Source: Xenococcaceae cyanobacterium MO_167.B52 (GTDB taxonomy: Bacteria > Cyanobacteriota > Cyanobacteriia > Cyanobacteriales > Xenococcaceae). From it: a DNA stretch of 43,182 nt. The stretch lies in NCBI GenBank assembly GCA_030065315.1, contig JASJDB010000004.1, positions 1 to 43,182 of the forward strand, given 5' to 3'. Under the pieces are notes generated by a model. The model did not search any database. It was not told the DNA's origin and saw only the letters and a program-made list of their open reading frames with translations. The position numbers and the translations under genes were made by a program. Shown here piece after piece: positions 17,970-26,115 of the stretch (position 1 is the stretch's first letter; each line of letters begins with the position of its first letter).

Positions 17970-18150
17970 ACCGAAGGTAATCCTTATGCGCTTGCGCTTG
18001 CAAAGCTCTACCCGCAGGGGCAGCTCTACCCGCAGGGGCAGCGGTTATCCGAAGGTGTACCCTTTAGGGATCCTTTAGGATTAGGGCTGCCTCGACCGAA
18101 GGGAATGCTAAAGCATACCGCTTCGCATATCCTTTAGGGCTGCCTCATGA
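17970..18150. repeat. Dense cluster of small dispersed repeats with an 18-bp tandem duplication
   Basis: The stretch has several CCTTTAGGG/CCGAAGG-type palindromic pieces, the block TACCGCTTCGCATAT, and a perfect tandem copy of GCTCTACCCGCAGGGGCA (18005-18022 and 18023-18040). It is more GC-rich than its surroundings. The same pieces occur at 2487, 23241 and 24466. It fills most of the gene-free gap between the hydrolase and the next gene. Confidence 0.85.
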
Positions 18151-18165
18151 CAACTTTTAAGTAGT

Positions 18166-18187
18166 GTATCTAAACAGGATTTAGTAT
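18166..18187. repeat. Copy 1 of a 22-bp repeat (core CTAAACAGGATTTAG)
   Basis: Identical over 22 bp to 31067-31088. The core has 5-bp inverted arms (CTAAA/TTTAG). It looks like the end of a mobile element or another small dispersed repeat. Confidence 0.75.
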
Positions 18188-18269
18188 TACTTGTTACTAC
18201 AGACTTCATTGTTTTACCGTGAAGTAACGGTGACCAGTTTTCAAAATTAAAAATGCATGATTAAACGAG

Positions 18270-19355
18270 ATGAGTCAGAAAAAAGTTTTAGTTATTGGTG
18301 GTTGTGGCAGAATTGGGTCTAGTGTAGCCCAAGATATTGCTACCCATACGGATGCAGAAGTAATTGTTACTAGTAGAAATCCTAATACAGTAGTTAAATC
18401 TCCTCTCAATTTTCTCTGTTTAGATTTAGCAGATAAATCAGGTTTAGCAGCAGCAATTAATAATGTTGATTTGGTAGTACATTGTGCTGGTGCTTTTCAT
18501 TATCGTGATGGTCGAGTTTTAGAAGCTTGTATTGATTTAGGTGTTAATTATCTTGATGTGAGTGATCACCGTTCTTTCTATGAAAAAGTAATTAAATATC
18601 AAGATAAAGCTAAAGTTGCAGGAATTACAGCAATTCTAAATACAGGTATTTTTCCTGGTATTTCTAATAGCATGGTTAAGCAGGGAGTAGAATATTTTGA
18701 TCAGCCTCAAAAGATTCATTTAAGTTATGTAGTAGCTGGTTCTGGAGGGGCAGGAGTTACAGTGATGCGAACTACCTTTTTGGGTTTAAGAAATCAGTTT
18801 GATGCTTGGATTGATGGAAAATGGCAAAAAGTTTTACCCTACACAGAAAGAGAAGTCATAGAGTTTCCCAAACCCTATGGTAAGACTGGGGTGTATTGGT
18901 TTGATGTTCCAGAAACTTACACTTTTGCTGACTCTTTTAATGCAGATACAGTGATCACTAAATTTGGCTCTGTTCCCGACTTTTATAATCATCTTACTTG
19001 GATTACTGCTCATATTTTCCCTGAGTCTTGGGTGACAACTCCTAAAGGAATTGAGTTCTTTTCTAAAGTCAGTTATTTTATGACTTCTGTGACAGATAAG
19101 TTTAGTGGTATCGGTGTGGCAATGCGAGCCGAGATTACAGGAATTAAAAATGGCAAAGAATCTCGCTATTGTTCTACTATGGTACATCAAAATACTGCGA
19201 TCGCTGCTGGTGCTGGCACGGGAAGTATTGCTCAATTACTATTAACTGAAAAGTTACATCAGCCTGGAATCTATCCTGTAGAACAAGCTTTACCTACAGA
19301 TTTATTTGTACAAGCAATGGATAGTAGAAATATTGAGATAATTGAGCAGAAATAA
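18270..19355 (+). CDS. Saccharopine dehydrogenase-like NAD(P)-binding protein
   Basis: A 361-aa oxidoreductase-like protein with an N-terminal Rossmann fold (VLVIGGCGRIGSSVAQDIA; Asp/Arg-type second strand VIVTSRN) and the ADLVVHCAGAF-like segment (NNVDLVVHCAGAFHY). The middle part (GVNYLDVSDHRSFYEKV, then TGIFPGISN) matches the saccharopine dehydrogenase NADP-binding family. The true reaction is unknown; such proteins in cyanobacteria are not lysine-pathway enzymes as far as sequence shows. ATG start after AAACGAG. A small inverted pair (ACCGT/ACGGT) sits about 50 bp upstream and could be an operator. Confidence 0.82.
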   Translation: MSQKKVLVIGGCGRIGSSVAQDIATHTDAEVIVTSRNPNTVVKSPLNFLCLDLADKSGLAAAINNVDLVVHCAGAFHYRDGRVLEACIDLGVNYLDVSDHRSFYEKVIKYQDKAKVAGITAILNTGIFPGISNSMVKQGVEYFDQPQKIHLSYVVAGSGGAGVTVMRTTFLGLRNQFDAWIDGKWQKVLPYTEREVIEFPKPYGKTGVYWFDVPETYTFADSFNADTVITKFGSVPDFYNHLTWITAHIFPESWVTTPKGIEFFSKVSYFMTSVTDKFSGIGVAMRAEITGIKNGKESRYCSTMVHQNTAIAAGAGTGSIAQLLLTEKLHQPGIYPVEQALPTDLFVQAMDSRNIEIIEQK

Positions 19356-19449
19356 ATCTAATGCCTAAATTGTTATCTAATCACGTATTAAAAATAACTA
19401 CAATTGATCCTAAGAGATCCAAAGTATCAGGAAATTTTTGGATAATTTA

Positions 19450-20217
19450 TTAGCTATATCTTAAAACTCTAATTAAAGTCCCCTCAGCAGGTAAATCCGA
19501 AGGTCTTATGGAAATTTTATTAGTATTTAGTCTCTTAATGCCCATTCCTGATGCTAATTTCAAGAACTCATCTACCCCTACTAGGTCACAAGCATTTTCA
19601 TCCGCTGCACTGGTACGATATTGAGTGGGAATTACAACGCGAGGGTTTAGCACATCGATCGCCTGTTTTGCTTCTTGAGGATTATAGGATTTCGCCCCTC
19701 CGCCTACAGGAATTAATAAAACATCTGGGCGACCCATTAAGATTTTTTCCTCAACACCAATGGGAGCTGCTGCACCTCCTAAATGGAGAATTCTCACTCC
19801 TCCTTGATTCCAACCCCAAACTATATTGTTGCCAAAGCGTCTTCCTCCTTCTTTATCGTGGGGAGTAGTAATACCCTGGAATCTGATGTTTTTAATTTTA
19901 TAGTCGCCAGATTTAGTAATAATTCTGGGATTTCCTGCCACTTCTTCTACTGCGCCTTCATCCAGTAGGAAGCTACTAATTAAAACTAAATCTGCTGGTA
20001 CTTTAGGAGAGGGATATTTTGCTGTACAACCAATGGGGCGAAAAGGATTAACCAGGACTCTTAAACCGTTACCCGCAAATAAAAAGCAAGTATGTCCCAG
20101 ATAGGTTATGGTAACTGATGTTCTGGAACTCTGTGCCAGGGTAGTTTTTGCCCCCGTCAAGCCAAGAGCAGTTAAGATACTGATTCCACCGTAATGTATT
20201 AATTGTCGCCGTTTCAT
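19450..20217 (-). CDS. Tat-exported MBL-fold metal-dependent hydrolase
   Basis: A 255-aa protein with an N-terminal twin-arginine signal (MKRRQLIHYGGISILTALGL, cleavage near TLAQS). The mature part starts VTITYLGHTCFLF and has TTPHDKEGGRRFGNN, RILHLGGAAAP and VVIPTQYRT, as in the metallo-beta-lactamase-fold group related to UPF0173. It lacks a canonical HxHxDH, as do several of these proteins. Expected location is the periplasm or thylakoid lumen; substrate unknown. Its ATG overlaps the trpG stop by 4 bp, so the two are translationally coupled. Confidence 0.82.
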   Translation of the reverse strand: MKRRQLIHYGGISILTALGLTGAKTTLAQSSRTSVTITYLGHTCFLFAGNGLRVLVNPFRPIGCTAKYPSPKVPADLVLISSFLLDEGAVEEVAGNPRIITKSGDYKIKNIRFQGITTPHDKEGGRRFGNNIVWGWNQGGVRILHLGGAAAPIGVEEKILMGRPDVLLIPVGGGAKSYNPQEAKQAIDVLNPRVVIPTQYRTSAADENACDLVGVDEFLKLASGMGIKRLNTNKISIRPSDLPAEGTLIRVLRYS

Positions 20218-20825
20218 ACTTTGCTTGTTTGCTTTACTACCAAAGATTCTAAGAAATTACGCAGTAGTTGTTTACCCGAATTGGTTAAGATACTCTCTGG
20301 ATGAAATTGGACTCCTTGAATGTGGGGATAGTTCCGATGACGTACGCCCATAATCGTACCATCCTCTGTCCAAGCTGTGACTTCTAATGTGTCGGGAATT
20401 GTAGAACGGTCGATTACTAAACTGTGATAACGAGTGGCAGTAAAGGGAGATTCAATGTTTTTAAATACTCCTATGTTTGAATGATGTACTGGAGAAGTTT
20501 TGCCGTGCATTAACACTGGTGCAGAGACAACCTGACCACCGAAGACTTGTCCAATACTTTGATGACCCAGACATACTCCTAAGATGGAAATGCGATCGCC
20601 TAATTGTTTAATTAATTGTAAAGAGATTCCTGCATCTTCGGGACGACCAGGACCAGGGGAAATTACAATTCCATCTGGCTGAAGTTTTTTAATCGTTTCT
20701 AAATCGATTTTGTCGTTGCGATAAACTTGTATTTCTTTAGCTACAGGTAACTCCTGCCCTAATTCACCTAAATATTGGACTAAATTATAGGTAAAACTGT
20801 CGTAGTTATCAATAACGATAATCAA
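20214..20825 (-). CDS. trpG: Glutamine amidotransferase of anthranilate/aminodeoxychorismate synthase
   Basis: Supplies ammonia from glutamine for tryptophan or folate synthesis (TrpG/PabA). The 203-aa protein is full length with the class I triad: Cys in GVCLGHQSIGQ, His and Glu in QGVQFHPESIL; it opens IVIDNYDSFTYNLVQYLGEL. The start codon is TTG, supported by AGGAG seven bases upstream and by the fixed family N-terminus. It lies 12 bp after dgkA and overlaps the MBL gene. Sequence alone does not separate TrpG from PabA. Confidence 0.95.
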   Translation of the reverse strand: MIIVIDNYDSFTYNLVQYLGELGQELPVAKEIQVYRNDKIDLETIKKLQPDGIVISPGPGRPEDAGISLQLIKQLGDRISILGVCLGHQSIGQVFGGQVVSAPVLMHGKTSPVHHSNIGVFKNIESPFTATRYHSLVIDRSTIPDTLEVTAWTEDGTIMGVRHRNYPHIQGVQFHPESILTNSGKQLLRNFLESLVVKQTSKV

Positions 20826-20837
20826 ATTGGCACTCCT

Positions 20838-21341
20838 TTATCCTAGGGAAAAGATGAGTTGGAATAATGGTGGTAATAAAATCCAGATTGCTACAAAAAC
20901 TGCTGCGATCGCAGATATTAGAACAGCCCCAGCAGCGCAGTCTTTGGCAATTTTCGCCAGATCATGATAAGTCTGTTTAACAGTTAGATCAACTACTGAC
21001 TCGATTGCTGTATTGAGTAATTCTAAGACCATTACCATAGCGCAGGTGAGGGTAACTAGAGCCATTTCTACCGCACTAACCCTTAAAAAAAGACCCAAGC
21101 TTACTGCCAGAGTCCCGATTACTGTATGGATACGGAAGTTTCTTTGAGTAAGAAAAGCATATCGCACTCCCGCCCAAGCATATTTAAAACTTAAAAATAA
21201 GTTAGGTGCAACTTGCCAAGCTAAATTCCTCAAAATGTGCTTTTTAGAACCCGAACCAGATACAAAATCTTGAGCTATTACTGAAGGATCAGTATCAAAC
21301 CAAGATATACTCCTCACTTTCCCATTTGTAGATTCAGTCAT
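20838..21341 (-). CDS. dgkA: Diacylglycerol/undecaprenol kinase
   Basis: Small integral-membrane lipid kinase (DgkA/UndPK family). The core, residues 45-167, has three membrane helices and the signature ELLNTAIESVVDL with the catalytic Glu residues. Residues 1-40 are a hydrophilic extension that carries no motif I recognise. In Gram-positive relatives the substrate is undecaprenol; in cyanobacteria it is not settled. ATG start. It is placed between ybeY and trpG, an arrangement also seen in other bacteria where dgkA follows ybeY. Confidence 0.92.
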   Translation of the reverse strand: MTESTNGKVRSISWFDTDPSVIAQDFVSGSGSKKHILRNLAWQVAPNLFLSFKYAWAGVRYAFLTQRNFRIHTVIGTLAVSLGLFLRVSAVEMALVTLTCAMVMVLELLNTAIESVVDLTVKQTYHDLAKIAKDCAAGAVLISAIAAVFVAIWILLPPLFQLIFSLG

Positions 21342-21456
21342 AGTAGTCTTAAAAAAGTTTTGTTAAAATTTACTACAGCTACCTTTATACTTCGCCATAT
21401 ATTAGCTTACGTCCATTAAATCATTATGTTCATGGAAAACAGCATTAGAGTCAATG

Positions 21457-21960
21457 CTAATTAGGAATTAAGATCATTTTCATTAATTCTGCTTGCTTTG
21501 CCAACATTTTTTCCAAACTAAATTCATCTGGATGATCCCATCCCAAAAGATGAAGTAACCCGTGAGTAGCTAACCATCCAATTTCCTCTATTAAAGAATG
21601 TTGACGTTCCTGAGCTTGTTGATTTGCCGTATCTAAAGAGATAATAATATCTCCTAAATATAAAGGTTCGTTTAAGTCTTCTGGTTGAAATACTTCCGAT
21701 TCTAAAGCAGCAAAAGCTAGAACATCAGTTGGTTGGTCTTTATGACGATATTGAGCGTTGAAAGTTTGAATTTCGCGATCGCCAGTAAGACGCAAACTCA
21801 ACTCATAATTGTTGCCAGGTGGCACATCAGGATGTAGTGCTTCTAGCCAAGATTGAAACCAATCAGACCAAGGAATCAGACTTAAACAGGTTTCTGTAAT
21901 GCTCAAATCATCTTCAAAGAATTGATAACTATTCTCTATATAAGCTGTTATGTTAATCAC
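21457..21960 (-). CDS. ybeY: Endoribonuclease YbeY (rRNA maturation factor)
   Basis: Metal-dependent RNase in 16S rRNA 3' maturation and ribosome quality control. The 167-aa protein has the diagnostic HGLLHLLGWDHPDE (H-x3-H-x5-H) zinc site near the C-terminus and FNAQYRHKDQPTDVLAF in the middle. The start is GTG, overlapping the stop of the upstream DUF3285-like gene in GTGA, which points to coupled translation. dgkA follows after 115 bp. Confidence 0.96.
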   Translation of the reverse strand: MINITAYIENSYQFFEDDLSITETCLSLIPWSDWFQSWLEALHPDVPPGNNYELSLRLTGDREIQTFNAQYRHKDQPTDVLAFAALESEVFQPEDLNEPLYLGDIIISLDTANQQAQERQHSLIEEIGWLATHGLLHLLGWDHPDEFSLEKMLAKQAELMKMILIPN

Positions 21961-22151
21961 GGCTTAGTTAGATAAGATAAACCAATTAATACCGTAAACA
22001 AGCCTAACATCGTTAAAAAGAAATGTTTTAAAGATTTACCTCCTTTCCGCACCATATTACGCATTGCTAGTTTCACATAGCTATCTGTAGGCTTGGGTTC
22101 TTTTTGTGACGTAACTTCGACTTCTTTTGTTTCAGGAGAAATATCACTCAT
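21957..22151 (-). CDS. DUF3285-like small membrane protein
   Basis: A 64-aa protein with a polar N-terminal half and one C-terminal membrane helix (FFLTMLGLFTVLIGLSYL). The segment SYVKLAMRNMVRKGGKSLKHF matches the cyanobacterial DUF3285 family, which characteristically precedes ybeY. Function unknown. ATG start, 4-bp overlap with ybeY. Confidence 0.82.
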   Translation of the reverse strand: MSDISPETKEVEVTSQKEPKPTDSYVKLAMRNMVRKGGKSLKHFFLTMLGLFTVLIGLSYLTKP

Positions 22152-22201
22152 TATCTTTACAAATCGTAATAATTATTTAGATATCTATTATACTTCAGAG
22201 T

Positions 22202-23026
22202 TCACTTCAATTTCTTGAAAGTCATATACAATTCAGCACTCTTTTGGAATGGAATTATTGAAGTAGTTGATGATAAATGTTTTAATAATTTCCATATAAA
22301 CAAGGCAACAAAGGCAGGATTATTAATTAAATATCTTTGCCAAAGTCTTTTAGGCTCTTGACTAAAACGATATAACCACTCGAAACCTATTTTCATCATC
22401 CAACGCGGTGCTTGGTCAACTTCTCCACTGTGAAAACTAAAAGCAGCACCCACACCTATCATCACTGTTTGTAGTTTATTTTTTTGTCTTGCCATCCACT
22501 GTTCTTGTTTGGGACATCCCAAACCGACAAAGACTACTTTGGCACCTGAATGATGTATTCTCTCTCTATCTTCTGTTTCTTCTTGTTCCGTTAGGGGACG
22601 AAACGGCGGAGCATGAGTACCAGCAATAATTAGATTAGGAAACTTTTGTTTAAGATTATTTTGCAGTTTTTCTAAAGTACTAGTTTTTCCACCATAAAGA
22701 TAGATTGGTATCCCCATTTTAGCAGCGTGATCGCACCACTCCATCATTAAATCGGGTCCATATACCCTAGTTTGATTTTTTATTCCCAGTAGCCTCATTC
22801 CCCATACTAAAGGCATCCCATCAGGAGTTACTAATTCCGCATTGTTTAATATCTCCCGATACTTACGATCCCAATAACCCATCATCACCACATGAACATT
22901 GGCAGCCACAATGTAACAAGAAGTATGATTTTTTACCCAATGAGTAATGCGATTACAAGCATCCTGATAACTAGTATTATGAATAAAGGTAGATATGATG
23001 CGGACTTTCTTAACTAATTGCTTCAC
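22202..23026 (-). CDS. WecB/TagA/CpsF family glycosyltransferase
   Basis: Probable N-acetylmannosamine- or related-sugar transferase (GT26) for surface polysaccharide or lipid-linked glycan synthesis. Family motifs are AANVHVVMMG, LVTPDGMPLVWG, YLYGGKTSTLEKL, VFVGLGCPKQEQWM and GVGAAFSFHSGEVDQAPRW, ending in EWLYRFSQEPKRLWQRY. The 274-aa length is normal. The start is GTG without a clear ribosome binding site. The first 30 codons and upstream DNA are duplicated at 24015-24155. It begins the sugar-transferase region that continues to 29 kb. Confidence 0.92.
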   Translation of the reverse strand: MKQLVKKVRIISTFIHNTSYQDACNRITHWVKNHTSCYIVAANVHVVMMGYWDRKYREILNNAELVTPDGMPLVWGMRLLGIKNQTRVYGPDLMMEWCDHAAKMGIPIYLYGGKTSTLEKLQNNLKQKFPNLIIAGTHAPPFRPLTEQEETEDRERIHHSGAKVVFVGLGCPKQEQWMARQKNKLQTVMIGVGAAFSFHSGEVDQAPRWMMKIGFEWLYRFSQEPKRLWQRYLINNPAFVALFIWKLLKHLSSTTSIIPFQKSAELYMTFKKLK

Positions 23027-23240
23027 TGCTAAACTATCTCAATACTTTTGAAGGCTACAGTCACAGAATGCCCAAAAAAGATCGCAATTCTATCTTTTAA
23101 AAATAATTGAAATTGTTGTATCGTAAGAATCTTTAATCAATGCACGTAAACAAGTACTCAAGCAAAATTATTTACACATTTTGATATTAATTAGAAGTAG
23201 CTGTATCTTTTTTCTGTTCCTTGTTCCCTATTTCCTCTCT

Positions 23241-23337
23241 GACGCGAAGCCCTAAAGGACTAACTTTATGCCCTAAAGGATTCCCTAACGGTCTCGGAGC
23301 GATATCCTTTAGGACGTGTCGCGAATCCTTTAGGGCA
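23241..23337. repeat. Small dispersed repeat cluster between tagA and the RelE module
   Basis: Four copies of CCTAAAGGA or its complement TCCTTTAGG(A/G) occur within 97 bp, mixed with GCGAAGC and GGAGCGATATC pieces. Same family as 2487, 17970 and 24466. The rest of the 23027-23377 gap is the leader of tagA (homologous to 24099-24155) plus AT-rich DNA. Confidence 0.8.
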
Positions 23338-23377
23338 ACTGTGTAATTTATTGTGTGCAAGTACTTAACTTAATTCA

Positions 23378-23683
23378 TTAATCAGATAATAGTTTATTTA
23401 GGGTTTCGTATATATCTTTTTTCTCGCCTTGTTTTCTAATTCCCGCACCAATAATAATAACTACAATTTCTTCTCTATCGACGCGATAAACTATACGATA
23501 ACGTTGTCCCAAAACCCTGATGCTACGATATCCCTTTAATTTGCCAGATAAAGCTTTTCCTTGCTTATCTGGCTCATGTTTAAGTTTTTCTATACGGTTA
23601 CTTAATCCTTTTTGTTGCCTTTTATCTTTGATTTTACTTAGCATTTCTATCGCTAAAGGGGTAATTTTTATCTTATATTCCAT
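23378..23683 (-). CDS. RelE/ParE-superfamily toxin
   Basis: Toxin of a type II toxin-antitoxin pair; RelE-like members cleave mRNA at the ribosome. The 101-aa protein has the small RelE fold signature YKIKITPLAIEMLSKI, then LSGKLKGYRSIRVLGQRYRIVYRVD and an EEIVVIIIGAGIRK strand. The track start is a TTG; the ATG (MEYKIKIT) overlaps the antitoxin stop in TAATG and is chosen. Located in a stretch bounded by a tagA duplication, which suggests acquisition. Confidence 0.9.
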   Translation of the reverse strand: MEYKIKITPLAIEMLSKIKDKRQQKGLSNRIEKLKHEPDKQGKALSGKLKGYRSIRVLGQRYRIVYRVDREEIVVIIIGAGIRKQGEKKDIYETLNKLLSD

Positions 23684-23946
23684 TACCAACCTAATTGCGG
23701 TTTAGCTTCTGCCCAGCTTACGGTTTCTCCTTCTATATCTTGTTTGATTCCTTCCTTTAGCTGAGTAGTGAATTCTTTATCTTCTAATATTTCCAAGGTT
23801 TCTAGTAAAGACTCCATTTGCTCATAGCTAATAGTTACCATTACTGGCTTACCATGTTTAGTGATAATAATTGGCTCATCCGCCAGCTTTTCAGGTAAAG
23901 CTAATAATTGTTTTCTGGCTTCAGTGATAGTTAAATATTTGGACAT
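23683..23946 (-). CDS. Phd/YefM-family antitoxin
   Basis: Antitoxin for the downstream RelE-like toxin; it binds DNA with its N-terminus and the toxin with its C-terminus. It reads MSKYLTITEARKQLLALPEKL, then IIITKHGKPVMVTISYEQMESLLETLEIL. The track begins 12 codons earlier, but the M in MSKYLTIT is the usual start and lies right behind a pair of operator-like repeats. Length from here is 87 aa. Confidence 0.9.
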   Translation of the reverse strand: MSKYLTITEARKQLLALPEKLADEPIIITKHGKPVMVTISYEQMESLLETLEILEDKEFTTQLKEGIKQDIEGETVSWAEAKPQLGW

Positions 23947-23970
23947 AAAATATACATTAAAGTGTACATT
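23947..23970 (-). promoter_or_regulatory. Candidate autoregulatory operator of the RelE module
   Basis: Two adjoining 12-bp direct repeats, AATGTACACTTT and AATGTATATTTT (9 of 12 identical), end exactly at the antitoxin ATG. Type II antitoxins normally repress their own operon from such sites. Confidence 0.55.
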
Positions 23971-24014
23971 TAAGTCTATCATAATTTTGTTTATTTATTG
24001 CTTCTTGCACAGTA

Positions 24015-24155
24015 ATTAATGCGATCGCAAGCATCCTGATAATTGGTATTATGAAGAAAGGTAGATACGATGGGGACTTTCTTAACTAATTGCTTCACTT
24101 CATAAACTATCTCAATACTTCTGAAGGCTACAGTTACAGAATGCCCAAAAAAGAA
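24015..24155 (-). pseudogene. Truncated second copy of the tagA 5' end and leader
   Basis: From the GTG at 24098 downward the sequence codes VKQLVKKVPIVSTFLHNTNY..., closely matching the intact gene's first 28 residues, then loses similarity. The leader (24099-24155) also matches that of the intact gene (GAAGGCTACAG, AGAATGCCCAAAAAAG). The track ORF 23991-24185 is built around this copy. The two copies are direct repeats about 1.06 kb apart that bracket the RelE module and the repeat cluster. Confidence 0.85.
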
Positions 24156-24210
24156 AGCTAGAATTGCGATCATTTTTTTTAGCATTGTTCAATGTCAAAG
24201 GGATAAAACT

Positions 24211-24795
24211 ATGACTCAGGAATTAATAGAACTAAGAGCCAGTATTCTGGAAGGAAGATATGAAGACGCACTAGATATTGTTGATGAGCTAGAGGAAATG
24301 AGCAAAAAATCAATTCTACGAAATATTGTGTCTTTCTTAATTAGGTTAATGGTTCATTTAATTAAAAATCAATTAGAACAGCGTCTAACTAATTCGTGGA
24401 TTGCATCTATCTCTAACTCTGTGATTGAAATACAAAGTCTGAATCTTAAAGATAATGGGAAATCCTGTCTTGGTGCGCGTTCCCTTGCGTCTTACGCCGC
24501 CCTAAAGGATACCGCTCCGCATAACGCGGGGTCGCACCGCTACTATATCAAACAAGATGAATGGCAATCTTATTTGGAAGAAGCGATCGAAAGAGCTATT
24601 CGTCCTGCCAGTGTAGAAGTCATGGAAGGAAAGTTAAAAGCCTCTGTAATTTCTGCTCAATGCGATCGTGAAAATCTTATTGAAATTAGCAATAAGCTAT
24701 TAGAATTGACTTATCAATATCCTGTCAAAAATTTACCTCAGCAAATAGATAGAGTTTTGGCTGATTTACCTGGTGGAAAAGAATGGTTTGATTAG
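24211..24795 (+). CDS. DUF29-family protein with an in-frame repeat insertion
   Basis: A 194-aa member of the DUF29 family of cyanobacteria: MTQELIELRASILEGRYEDA, SILRNIVSFLIRLMVHLIKN, LEQRLTNSWIASI and LPGGKEWF at the end. Function unknown. Residues 86-110 (CLGARSLASYAALKDTAPHN...) do not belong to the family; they are encoded by a 75-bp small dispersed repeat inserted between GKS and YYIKQDEW, keeping the frame. Without it the protein would be 169 aa. ATG start with AAAGGGA upstream. Confidence 0.85.
   Translation: MTQELIELRASILEGRYEDALDIVDELEEMSKKSILRNIVSFLIRLMVHLIKNQLEQRLTNSWIASISNSVIEIQSLNLKDNGKSCLGARSLASYAALKDTAPHNAGSHRYYIKQDEWQSYLEEAIERAIRPASVEVMEGKLKASVISAQCDRENLIEISNKLLELTYQYPVKNLPQQIDRVLADLPGGKEWFD
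24466..24540. repeat. 75-bp small dispersed repeat inside a DUF29 gene
   Basis: GC-rich block with TCTTACGCCGCCCTAAAGGA and CCGCTCCGCATAACGCGG, same family as the intergenic repeats at 2487, 17970 and 23241. Length is divisible by three and no stop is introduced. Confidence 0.85.
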
Positions 24796-24830
24796 TGTTA
24801 CTTAGATTTATTGAAAAATATAAAAAATAA

Positions 24831-26012
24831 CTAACTTATTATACTCTTGTAAACTTGCTCTGTTTGATTTGCCAATATTTTCCAACTAAATTTAGATTCT
24901 ACTTTTTTTTGCCCCTCCAATCCCATCTGCTTGGCTTTATATGGGTTCAGTAATAGTTCACAAATTGCATTAGCAATTGCTTCTGGTTTTTGTTCAACTA
25001 AATAACCATCTTGATCATGAGTAACCACTTCAGCAACAGCAGGTATATTGCACCCAATAACTGGTTTAGCAAAACTCCAAGCTTCTGTATATACACCACC
25101 GAAACTTTCTTGAGTTGAAGGAACACAAAGTAAGTTACAAGCAGCTAAGGCATTAGTTTTTTCTTGTAAATCAACTTTGCCTAAACGATGAATACGTCTA
25201 TCTTGAAATGCCTTAAAATAAGTTTCTGAGTTACCTACTTGTGGTCCTATAAAAACAAAATTAGTTTCGGGAATTTTTTCCCAAACTAAAGAGGTTGCTT
25301 GTAGTAATTGTTGATATCCCTTGTAGAGGTAGTGTTGTCCTAGAAAAAGGACAATGGGTTTTTCAATATTATGTTTTTTCTTAAAAGCTTTAACATCGAC
25401 TTCTTTTGCTAAAATTGCACCATGTCCCGTAACATGAATTTTTTCTGCTTCTACTCCTAATTTTATTAATATTTTCTTTTCTGCCTGAGTAAGAGCAATA
25501 ACAGCATCAGCTAATTTATATAATTTGAGATAGGCACGATAACGCCAACCAGTCCAACGAGGATGATGTACAGGAGTTAAAATAAAGGGAATATTTTGTT
25601 TTTTAGCAGCATAATAGGAAGCATAACTTAATCCTTCTCTACCAATCCTTACATTATGAATTAAATCTGCATTACTAGCATAAGAGGATAAATGTTTTTC
25701 TAGACAAGAAGCAATTTTAGGTAAAGCAATATCCATTAAAGGATAATAAATGGGAATGAAAGGAAGCAAACTTAGCTTTTCTTTTGCAGATAATCCCAAC
25801 TGATGTACTTGAATACCATCAATATCATATTTATTATCGATTGTTGGCGCATTAATAGTTGTTCCTAATAACCAATCTGTACGATTTTGTTTCCAATGAC
25901 TTACTACTTGAATTTGATGTTTTTTATTTAATTGTTGTGCTAATAAATGTTGATGGAGTTGTGCGCCACCAATATAGGGAGGATAAGCTGTTAAGGTATA
26001 AAGTAATTGCAT
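24831..26012 (-). CDS. Glycosyltransferase family 4 (GT-B fold)
   Basis: A 393-aa retaining sugar-nucleotide-dependent transferase. It opens YTLTAYPPYIGGAQLHQHLL (acceptor domain) and has VLFLGQHYLYKGYQQLL at the start of the donor domain, FIGPQ, and the EX7E region ESFGGVYTEAWSFAKPVIGC. Probably cytoplasmic or membrane-associated and part of exopolysaccharide or lipopolysaccharide assembly together with the neighbouring transferases. ATG start. Acceptor and donor are unknown. Confidence 0.93.
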   Translation of the reverse strand: MQLLYTLTAYPPYIGGAQLHQHLLAQQLNKKHQIQVVSHWKQNRTDWLLGTTINAPTIDNKYDIDGIQVHQLGLSAKEKLSLLPFIPIYYPLMDIALPKIASCLEKHLSSYASNADLIHNVRIGREGLSYASYYAAKKQNIPFILTPVHHPRWTGWRYRAYLKLYKLADAVIALTQAEKKILIKLGVEAEKIHVTGHGAILAKEVDVKAFKKKHNIEKPIVLFLGQHYLYKGYQQLLQATSLVWEKIPETNFVFIGPQVGNSETYFKAFQDRRIHRLGKVDLQEKTNALAACNLLCVPSTQESFGGVYTEAWSFAKPVIGCNIPAVAEVVTHDQDGYLVEQKPEAIANAICELLLNPYKAKQMGLEGQKKVESKFSWKILANQTEQVYKSIIS

Positions 26013-26115
26013 CTGGGATAAATCTAATCATAAACTCCTTTGCACAATTAGTTTTCCCAATTTGCTAATTATTTTTGCGGTTGTTTCTAGTTTGTATTCA
26101 CAAATTAGTCATTAT

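Noticed and set aside
18834-19235. 133-aa minus-strand ORF
   Set aside because: Shadow of the saccharopine-dehydrogenase-like gene, no recognisable motifs.
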